Below are positions 1-7,200 of a stretch of DNA of 46,777 nt, piece after piece (position 1 is the first letter of the stretch; every line of letters starts with the position of its first letter). Where the stretch lies: assembly GCA_009835325.1 (NCBI GenBank), contig VXWP01000011.1, positions 1-46,777 on the forward strand, given 5' to 3'. Made by a program: the position numbers and the translations under genes. This DNA is from Gemmatimonadota bacterium. Lineage in GTDB: Bacteria; JAAXHH01. Below the pieces are notes generated by a model. The model saw nothing but the letters and a program-made list of their open reading frames with translations. It was not told the origin of the DNA and searched no databases.

Positions 1-63
1 GTGCAAACCTGCTTCGTAAGTGCGCAACCTGCTCGACTGCCATGAGGAGACCATTTAACGCCC

Positions 64-621
64 GTGTTCAACAATCTGCTGAACTCATTTCATGACACCG
101 TCGCGGAGGCAAAGGAAGACCGCGAGCAACTCGACCGGCTTCTGACGATATCCACGCCGCGGGAACGGCTGCTGGTTGCCGCAATCGCTGTTTTTCTGTG
201 TGCCCTCCTGGCATGGTTTTTCTTCGGCAGCGTGGCGCGCAGTATCGTAGTGGACGGCGTCATCGTGGAGCAGGGGGAAACCCTTCCCGACGGAAGCCTC
301 ACCGTGGAAGCCCTCGCCTGGATCAATAGCGAAATCGCACCGGATATTGCGGCCGGGATGCCGGTATTGATCGAGCCGGAGCCGGCGGATGGAGATCCAT
401 ACGCACCCGGCGGAACGGTCAGAGCCATCGTCGCCGAACCCGTCTCGGGCGGACCGGCCGCCTTTGAGACTGCGGCGCCGGTATCCGTTCACCGCATCGA
501 TATAACGCTCGAGACCGCACTCCCGGAAGACCGGGATCCGGAATCCCTTGCGGGCATGAAGTGCCGGATCGTCATCGAGCTGGGCAGGCAGTCTCCGATC
601 GGGCTGTTCCTCATGAGGTGA
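64..621 (+). CDS. NHLM-type secretion membrane-fusion protein (short HlyD-like)
   Basis: This 185-aa protein is probably the periplasmic adaptor of the peptide exporter encoded just downstream. A charged N-terminal segment (residues 1-36) is followed by one membrane segment (about 37-58). A soluble part of about 125 residues ends in a beta-rich stretch resembling the C-terminal end of HlyD-family NHLM secretion proteins. Those relatives are usually much longer and contain a coiled-coil hairpin and lipoyl-like domain; neither is obvious here, so it is a minimal version. The start is GTG, with GAGGAG about 14 bases upstream, so the exact start is less certain than the frame. The gene is separated by 7 bases from the ABC transporter gene. 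The assignment leans on gene order (adaptor, C39 ABC, second ABC) as much as on sequence. Anything further upstream lies outside the window. Confidence 0.65.
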   Translation: MFNNLLNSFHDTVAEAKEDREQLDRLLTISTPRERLLVAAIAVFLCALLAWFFFGSVARSIVVDGVIVEQGETLPDGSLTVEALAWINSEIAPDIAAGMPVLIEPEPADGDPYAPGGTVRAIVAEPVSGGPAAFETAAPVSVHRIDITLETALPEDRDPESLAGMKCRIVIELGRQSPIGLFLMR

Positions 622-628
622 CCGCAGG

Positions 629-2839
629 ATGACGGTGAGCACGACCAAACAAGCTGGCAACAAGAACGCCGCGGACGACTCGGCGCAGCGGATATCCACG
701 CCCGTTCTGCTGCAGATGCACGCATCGGAGTGCGGCGCGGCCTGTCTCGGCATCGTACTGGGATACTTCGGGAGATGGGTGCCGCTCACCGAACTGCGGG
801 AAAAATGCGAGGTGAGCCGGGACGGAAGCAGCGCCGCGAGCATCCTGCGTGCCTCCCGGCACTACGGTCTAGAGTGTAACGGCCTCAGCGTGCGCGCCGA
901 GCAACTGAAAATGCTGGAATTTCCGCTGGTGCTCTTCTGGCAGTTCAGCCATTTCCTCGTCCTCGAAGGAATCGACAGCCGTTACTACTACCTCAACGAC
1001 CCTTCCACGGGACGGCGCAGGGTCTCCTCCGAAGAGTTCGAAAAAGGCTACAGCGGAATCGCACTTCGCTTCAAGCGCGGCGGGGACTTCACGCCCGGCG
1101 GCGAGCAGCCCGATCTGTTCAGGCAGCTGAACGGCCTGATCGCCGGGTCGTGGCGCCTGCTGACCGGCGTGGTGGCCTGCGGACTCATGCTGACGATGTT
1201 GACCCTGGTCATCCCGGCATCGCTCGGCGTATTCGTCGACGACGTCATGGCCAAGCACGGGACCTGGGGCGGATTGGTAACCGCCTTGCTGGGCGGAGGG
1301 GTCCTGGTGTATGTCCTGTCCATGCTCAAGCACCGGTTCCTCAAGCGGCTCGCGGTCCGCGTATCGGTAGCCGGCTACAGCAACGGGATGTCACGGCTGC
1401 TACGTCTGCCGGTGGAGTTCTTTGAAAACAGGCTGGCCGGCGACGTCAGGGACCGGGTGTCGTCCACCGACCGAATCGCCAAGAACCTGGCGGACCAGTT
1501 CCTGGTGCTCGTGATCGACATGGCCATGAGCGCGGTGTTCCTCGTTGCGATGTTCGCCTTCGACACCGTACTCACGCTGATCGTGATCGTGCTGGCGCTG
1601 ATGCACGCGGTGCTTGCACGTTTTCTCAACAACCTCAGAGCCGTCCGAAGTCAGACGATGAGACGGGAGCAGGGGTTGCTGATAGGTCTCGGCATGCAGA
1701 TGCTGAGCCATGCCGACAATCTGCGGATGACGGGCGCGGACGACCGGTTTTTCTCGCGATGGAGCGGGCAACAGGCCCGAGAGTTGCGCGCACGGCAATT
1801 GTATTCCGAGCTGGGCTCCGTCAACGCATCGCTGCCGGGGTTGGTCGACGCGCTGCGCAGTGCGGCGATCCTGGGCATCGGCGGCATGATGGTCATGCAG
1901 GGAGAAATGTCGCTGGGCATGCTGGTGGGATTCTATATCCTGGCGGAGATGTTCCTGGCCCCCGTCGAGCGCTTCCTGGAGTTCGCCGAAAACCGCCAGG
2001 CCCTCGAAACCGATCTACAGCGGCTCGAGGACATTTCCAAAACCGAAGAGGATCCGGTCTTTCGCCGCAGAAACCCGGAATCGGACGCGATCCACACATT
2101 CAACGGCCGGCTCCAGCTCGCCGGCCAGCTGGAACTGTGCAACGTCACCTTCGGTTACAACCGGAGCCGCCCGCCCCTGATCAAGGATTTCAACCTCGTG
2201 ATCAAGCCGGGGCAGCGGATTGCCGTGGTCGGTCCCAGCGGTTCCGGCAAATCGACCCTCGCGCGGCTGGTATCGGGGGTCTACCAGCCCTGGTCGGGCG
2301 AGATCATGTTTGACGACCATCTGCGGGATCAGATCCCCGAGGAAGTGCTGCGGCAGTCCATCTCCATGGTGGACCAGGAGATCGTGCTCTTTTCCGCGAC
2401 CCTGCGCGACAATATCACGCTGTGGAACCCGGCCATCCCGGACGAAGTCCTCTTCGCCGCGACACGGGATGCCCAGATTCACGACGAAGTCCTGCTCAGG
2501 CCCCAGGGCTATGCCACGCTCGTCGAGGAAGGCGGTTCGAACTTCAGCGGCGGCCAGCGACAGCGGCTGGAAATCGCCCGCGCGCTCGTGGGCAACCCTA
2601 CCGTGCTCATCCTGGACGAGGCCACCAGCGCCCTCGATGCGGCCACGGAGGAATTCGTAGATGACGCGCTGCGGCGGCGTGGGGTCACCTGCCTGATCGT
2701 GGCGCACCGCCTGAGCACCGTGCGGGACTGCGATGAGATCATCGTGCTGGACGGAGGCGTTACGGTGCAACGGGGCACCCACGACGAGCTGATCGCCGAC
2801 CGGGACGGCGCGTACTACAAACTGGTCAGGTCGAACTGA
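629..2839 (+). CDS. NHLM bacteriocin exporter with C39 peptidase, permease and ATPase
   Basis: This 736-aa protein is a peptidase-containing ABC transporter that would remove the leader of a ribosomal peptide and export the core. Residues about 20-150 form a C39 cysteine peptidase with Cys35 (context SECGAACLG), His108 (HFLVLEG) and Asp124 (NDPSTG) as the expected triad. A transmembrane region spans about 180-470. The ATPase has Walker A GPSGSGKST from residue 535, signature FSGGQ from 639, Walker B LILDE with Asp663-Glu664, and an AHRLS H-loop. The length and order match the NHLM C39 exporter family. The stop codon shares one base with the next start (TGATG), so the two ABC genes are likely translationally coupled. 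The likely substrate is the NHLP precursor at 13373-13624, whose leader ends in Ala-Gly, a typical C39 cleavage motif; that link is inferred. Confidence 0.95.
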   Translation: MTVSTTKQAGNKNAADDSAQRISTPVLLQMHASECGAACLGIVLGYFGRWVPLTELREKCEVSRDGSSAASILRASRHYGLECNGLSVRAEQLKMLEFPLVLFWQFSHFLVLEGIDSRYYYLNDPSTGRRRVSSEEFEKGYSGIALRFKRGGDFTPGGEQPDLFRQLNGLIAGSWRLLTGVVACGLMLTMLTLVIPASLGVFVDDVMAKHGTWGGLVTALLGGGVLVYVLSMLKHRFLKRLAVRVSVAGYSNGMSRLLRLPVEFFENRLAGDVRDRVSSTDRIAKNLADQFLVLVIDMAMSAVFLVAMFAFDTVLTLIVIVLALMHAVLARFLNNLRAVRSQTMRREQGLLIGLGMQMLSHADNLRMTGADDRFFSRWSGQQARELRARQLYSELGSVNASLPGLVDALRSAAILGIGGMMVMQGEMSLGMLVGFYILAEMFLAPVERFLEFAENRQALETDLQRLEDISKTEEDPVFRRRNPESDAIHTFNGRLQLAGQLELCNVTFGYNRSRPPLIKDFNLVIKPGQRIAVVGPSGSGKSTLARLVSGVYQPWSGEIMFDDHLRDQIPEEVLRQSISMVDQEIVLFSATLRDNITLWNPAIPDEVLFAATRDAQIHDEVLLRPQGYATLVEEGGSNFSGGQRQRLEIARALVGNPTVLILDEATSALDAATEEFVDDALRRRGVTCLIVAHRLSTVRDCDEIIVLDGGVTVQRGTHDELIADRDGAYYKLVRSN

Positions 2840-5790
2840 TGAATCAGAACGAACCGAAATACCCGTCATTGGCCGAACTCGCCGATCGCTTCGGTGAATC
2901 CGTGCCTTGCGCCGGCAACCTGCCCGTCAACCTCGACGACCCGGACAGCGTCTGGTTCATCGACCAGGGCGTCGTCAATCTGTTCCTGGTCGAACTCAAA
3001 TATGGGACGGAGCAGTCGGCGCCGCAGCACCTGCTGCGCCGGGAATCGGGCTGGCTGCTACCGGGGGTCGCGCCGCACCGGCTGGGCAGTGAAACAGACG
3101 CCACGCTCAGTATCATCGCCAGGGGACTGCCGGGCTCCCTGCTCAAACGTCTGCCGGCTTCCCTGCTGTCCCGGGTGGACCCAGCGGAACTGGCGGAACA
3201 GACCGATACGTGGCTGACCGCCATTACGGAGACACTGGCGCGTTTCGCCATCCCTCCTCCCCTTCCGACCGCGCTGGCCGAACCCGGACTGACGCAGACC
3301 CTGGCGCCGTGTACGCTTTCCGTACGGCGCGGCGTGGTGTGGGTATCCGAACCGCCGTCCGGCGCGGGCCTGTTCATGGGGATCGTCGATACGGCCGAAC
3401 TTGCCGAGACGGGCAGCCCCCACGAGACGGTGATTCCCCTGGCCCGGACGAGCTGGCTCACCCTGGTCGACGAGGCGACACTGACCGGCCAGTCGACGGA
3501 AACTCTGGTCCGGCAGGGCAGGCTGCTTACGGCGCTCGCCTCGTTTCACACGGTCGCATTCACGCTGGAGCGCCTGAATCGCCGGCTGGTCGTGGTCGAT
3601 GCCGTCAATCTCGAACGGGCGCGGACAGCGAGCCGCAGAACGGCCGAACACACCGCGCGCCAGCGACTCTACAATATCTACGACCTTCCGACCGATCGGG
3701 ACGCCGGTGTCGAGGATACGGCACTGGAGGATGCGCTGCACCTGATCGGCCGCCATGAAGACATCGATTTCAAGATCCCTGCGCGATCGGGTCAATCCGA
3801 AGCCCCCGTCGGCCTCGTGGACATTCTTGACGCTTCCGGCGTGCGTGCCCGCCGCGTGCGTTTCAACGCCGATGGCCGCTGGTGGTACGGGGACAGCAAC
3901 GCGCTGCTGGCCTATCGCGCCGACGACGGGCGGCCCGTGGCGCTGCTGCCGGGCATGTTCGGACGATACCGGCAGATCGACCCGGCCGGCAATCGACGCA
4001 CTCGGGTCTCGGCGGCCCGCCTGGCCGGTTCGGACGCGCTGGCGGAAGAGGCCTGGATGTTCTATCAGCCCCTGCCGGCGAGGGGTGTGAAACCGGCGGA
4101 CCTGCTGGGCATCGCCCTGCGCGGATCGGCCTCGGACTGGGCGCGGATGGTGATCGCCGGGCTGCCATACGGCGTGATCAGGCTGCTGCCGGCGCTCGCC
4201 CTCGGGTTCGTCGCGAACCACATCACGGCGGGCGGAAGCGCGGGAGCGTTATATGCGGTCGCCGTGGCGATTGCGGCCTTCGGGCTGCTCGGCGCCCTGC
4301 TGCACCTCCTCCAGAACATGGCGATGATGCGGCTGGAGGGGCGCACGGCGTCCCGGGTGGAAGCCGCCTTCTGGGACCGGCTCATGCGTCTTCCACCCGG
4401 CATGCTGCACCGCAATCCGGCCGGCGACCTGGCTATGTCGGGCATGACCTTTCAGCAACTCCGCGACGGATTGCGGGGGGTCGTCGCCAACTGTTTCCTG
4501 TCGCTGGTTTTCCTGCTACCGGTTTTCGGCGTCATCTTCTTCTACGACACCACCCTCGGGGTCGTCACGCTCCTCTTCAGCCTGGCTTCGCTGCTGGTCA
4601 CCCTGGTGCTGGGATTGCGCCAGATCTCTCCATACGGATGGATGATCAGGGCGGCCCGGCGCGTGGCCGGCCGGCTCTTCCAGATCGTGGGGGGCATTTC
4701 CAAGCTGCGCATGGATAACGCGGAAGGTTCGGCTTACGCCATCTGGGCGCGGGATTATCGCGCACAGAAGCGCGCGGAGATCGAACTGGGCGCACTGGAA
4801 GGGCATTCTCGGGCATTTGGCGCCGCACTGCCATTCCTTGCCGCCGGCGTGCTCCTGTTCACGGTGATGGAGGCGGGAGACCGCAACATGCCGGTCGGCG
4901 ATTTTCTCGTCGTCTACACGGTCTTCATCGTGTTTCAGTCCACCATCGCCCGGCTCGGCGAGTCCATCGGCGCCCTGGCCTCCATGCTGCCGGCCTTTGA
5001 GCAGATGCGTCCGCTGCTTTCGGCGGCGCCTGAGACGGGTACGGAAGGCGAACCGGTCGAATACCTGGGCGGGGACATCCTGTTCGATCATGTTTCTTTC
5101 CGCTACGACGCCGACGGACCACTGATCCTCGACGACGTCACGATACGCGCCCATCCCGGCGAATTCGTCGCCATCGCCGGGGAATCCGGCGCCGGGAAGA
5201 GCACCCTGTTCCGGCTCGCGCTCGGCATCGACTGGCCGACCGCCGGGGCGGTATACTACGACGGGCGCGACCTGAGGCACCTGAATCTGAAACAGGTGCG
5301 CAGGAAGATCGGCGCGGTGCCCCAGTCGGTCGGGCTCCATCCCCAGGATCTCTGGGACAACCTCGTCAGCCATCACGTAGACGTGACCACAGATGAAGTT
5401 TGGGCAGCGGTCCGGACCGCGGAGGTCGAGGATCAGATCAAGGCCATGCCCATGGGCATGATGACCATGGTGGGCACCAGCGGTTCCGTCCTGTCAGGCG
5501 GCGAGAGCCAGCGCATCACGATCGCCCGCTCGGTGATCGGCAGCCCGCGTATCATGTTATTCGACGAGGCGACGAACTGGCTGGACAACGAGAACCAGGC
5601 CAGCGTGATGCGGAACCTGGCCGCCCTGACTTCCACCCGCCTCGTCATCGCCCATCGCCTGTCCACGCTCGAGCAGGCCGACCGCATCTACGTGCTGAAA
5701 GGCGGCAAAGTCGTGCAAAGCGGCTCCTTCAACGAACTGAAGGAGTCCGACGGGGTATTCAGGGAACTGATCAGGCGGCAAATCGCCTGA
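2839..5790 (+). CDS. NHLM bacteriocin system ABC transporter, second ATP-binding subunit
   Basis: This 983-aa protein is the second ABC protein typical of NHLM/NHLP export systems. It has a long N-terminal region (about 1-410) without a C39 peptidase and of no clear function, a transmembrane domain (about 430-720) and a C-terminal ATPase. The ATPase shows Walker A GESGAGKST from residue 781, the signature LSGGES near 885, Walker B LFDEATNWLD and the AHRLS H-loop. In this family it is thought to work with the C39-containing transporter, possibly as a heterodimer; that is family knowledge, not visible here. Its ATG overlaps the upstream TGA by one base. The next gene starts 16 bases after its stop. 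The Asn-Trp in the D-loop region (ATNWLD instead of the usual ATSALD) is a small deviation typical of a divergent subfamily. Confidence 0.93.
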   Translation: MNQNEPKYPSLAELADRFGESVPCAGNLPVNLDDPDSVWFIDQGVVNLFLVELKYGTEQSAPQHLLRRESGWLLPGVAPHRLGSETDATLSIIARGLPGSLLKRLPASLLSRVDPAELAEQTDTWLTAITETLARFAIPPPLPTALAEPGLTQTLAPCTLSVRRGVVWVSEPPSGAGLFMGIVDTAELAETGSPHETVIPLARTSWLTLVDEATLTGQSTETLVRQGRLLTALASFHTVAFTLERLNRRLVVVDAVNLERARTASRRTAEHTARQRLYNIYDLPTDRDAGVEDTALEDALHLIGRHEDIDFKIPARSGQSEAPVGLVDILDASGVRARRVRFNADGRWWYGDSNALLAYRADDGRPVALLPGMFGRYRQIDPAGNRRTRVSAARLAGSDALAEEAWMFYQPLPARGVKPADLLGIALRGSASDWARMVIAGLPYGVIRLLPALALGFVANHITAGGSAGALYAVAVAIAAFGLLGALLHLLQNMAMMRLEGRTASRVEAAFWDRLMRLPPGMLHRNPAGDLAMSGMTFQQLRDGLRGVVANCFLSLVFLLPVFGVIFFYDTTLGVVTLLFSLASLLVTLVLGLRQISPYGWMIRAARRVAGRLFQIVGGISKLRMDNAEGSAYAIWARDYRAQKRAEIELGALEGHSRAFGAALPFLAAGVLLFTVMEAGDRNMPVGDFLVVYTVFIVFQSTIARLGESIGALASMLPAFEQMRPLLSAAPETGTEGEPVEYLGGDILFDHVSFRYDADGPLILDDVTIRAHPGEFVAIAGESGAGKSTLFRLALGIDWPTAGAVYYDGRDLRHLNLKQVRRKIGAVPQSVGLHPQDLWDNLVSHHVDVTTDEVWAAVRTAEVEDQIKAMPMGMMTMVGTSGSVLSGGESQRITIARSVIGSPRIMLFDEATNWLDNENQASVMRNLAALTSTRLVIAHRLSTLEQADRIYVLKGGKVVQSGSFNELKESDGVFRELIRRQIA

Positions 5791-5806
5791 TACGGAGCAG
5801 ACGATC

Positions 5807-7108
5807 ATGAAGAAGTCCCCCAACGCGGCCGAATTGCTTATCTTGAGAGCGGGCGACGACGACGACTTGCGGACACGTCTCCTCGCCAGGCCCAGGGAGA
5901 CCATCGAGCAGGAACTCGGCGTGACGATGGAGGCAGACCACGAGATTCAAGTACACGAAGAAACCACCGGCGCGACCCATATCGTCCTGCCCCCGCGCAA
6001 CCGATACACCAGGGAGGAACGGGAGGAGGCGCGCACCGGCGCGTCGTCCCTCGCCTTTCTGCGCAAGACCATGCACGATCCCGCGCCGCCCCTTCGGCCG
6101 CCGGGCGACGGGGCGGGGCGCGTCCCCGGTAGCGACGCCGGCGCCGAGGTGCTGGCGGAAGCGGCCAGAGAAAGCATCCGCCGTGGCCTTGACTTCCTTG
6201 AGTCGACGATAGACGAGCACGGCGCCTGGCACTGCATCCGGTTCAACGTGGCCGATCCGAAGGTGCCGCGGCATTTCGAAAGGCCTCCCTTCATTTCGGC
6301 GTTCTGTGTCCTTGCCCTGGAAAGTTGCCGGGAAGCGAAGGCCAGATCCATCTGCGCCGCGACCAGGGCTTATCTGGCCGACACCATCGAATATCCCGGA
6401 TTCTGGCGCTATTACCGTCATCTTCCCCAGGATCTCGACAGCACCTCGCTCTGTTCCCTGGTGATCGGAACGCACCCCTGGATCCTGCTTGGGAGGAACA
6501 TTCCGCGGGTACTGGCGAACCGCGACGCAGAAGGCCGCTTTATGACCTGGATGCTGGAGGGCGACGAACCCGATGTCGTGTCGCGATTTCGCATCGAAGC
6601 CGACCCCGTGGTCAACGCGAACGTAATCGCCTGGCTCGGCGACTGCCCGGAAACCAGGGATGCCCAGCGATGGCTGGAGGCGCTGATCACCGAAGGCGAC
6701 CTCAAGGACGCGTCCAAGTGGTACCCCGACGAGATCGCGATCTGTTACGCGGTCGCCCGGGCCGTGAAACGCGTGTCGCCAGCCCTGGATCGGCTGCGCC
6801 CGGTCCTCGCGGACCGTGTCCTGGGCTTGAGGGACGAGCAGGGCGGTTTCGGCAACGTCCTTCAGACCGCCCAGGCCGTGTCGACGCTTTGCGACGCCGG
6901 ATGCCTCGAGCGCATCGACGCAGAGCAGTCGTTGAGGAGCATCTTGAGCGCGCAGCGCGGGGACGGCAGCTGGCCGGAACTGCTCGCCTTCGGCGACCAG
7001 ACGCTGAAATTCGGCGCGGTAGGACAAATTGGCCATGGCTCCGAAGCCGTGACCACCGCGTTCTGCATCGAAGCGCTCGAGCGCCTGGCCGCCTTCCTGC
7101 GAACCTGA
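5807..7108 (+). CDS. NHLP leader fused to a terpene-cyclase-like (QW-repeat) protein
   Basis: This 433-aa protein has two parts. Residues 1-78 are an NHLP (nitrile-hydratase-like) RiPP leader: aligned without gaps to the leader of the precursor at 13373-13624, I count 25 identities in 78, including IQVHE at 47-51, LPP at 61-63 and Gly78 at the leader end. Residues about 120-433 look like a prenyltransferase/squalene-cyclase alpha-alpha barrel, with a DLDST motif at 209-213 in the place of the class II cyclase DxDD motif and a QW-type repeat QRGDGSW at 383-389. The last two acids of DxDD are not both kept (DLDS), so classical protonation-driven cyclisation is doubtful. It lies 16 bases after the ABC gene and 92 before the AlkB fusion. 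It could be a tailoring enzyme recruited through its leader, or an exported protein whose leader is removed after Gly78. The leader call is strong; the function is open. Confidence 0.85.
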   Translation: MKKSPNAAELLILRAGDDDDLRTRLLARPRETIEQELGVTMEADHEIQVHEETTGATHIVLPPRNRYTREEREEARTGASSLAFLRKTMHDPAPPLRPPGDGAGRVPGSDAGAEVLAEAARESIRRGLDFLESTIDEHGAWHCIRFNVADPKVPRHFERPPFISAFCVLALESCREAKARSICAATRAYLADTIEYPGFWRYYRHLPQDLDSTSLCSLVIGTHPWILLGRNIPRVLANRDAEGRFMTWMLEGDEPDVVSRFRIEADPVVNANVIAWLGDCPETRDAQRWLEALITEGDLKDASKWYPDEIAICYAVARAVKRVSPALDRLRPVLADRVLGLRDEQGGFGNVLQTAQAVSTLCDAGCLERIDAEQSLRSILSAQRGDGSWPELLAFGDQTLKFGAVGQIGHGSEAVTTAFCIEALERLAAFLRT

Positions 7109-7200
7109 GTGTTGCGGTTCCGGTTGTTCGGTTCCGGGCGTCCGGTGACAAGAATACGCCCGCGCAGGTGCCAGGTTATGCTGACCAAGGAGGTGTAGCC

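Noticed and set aside
1-45. Open frame from the window start to TGA at 43-45, a possible 3' end of an upstream gene
   Set aside because: Only 14 codons are visible and there is no similarity to judge them by. It may be real but cannot be supported here.
6325-7200. Upstream extension of the AlkB fusion frame, starting inside the NHLP-cyclase gene
   Set aside because: The extension overlaps a well-supported gene in another frame and has no ribosome-binding site, while 7201 has AAGGAGGTG.
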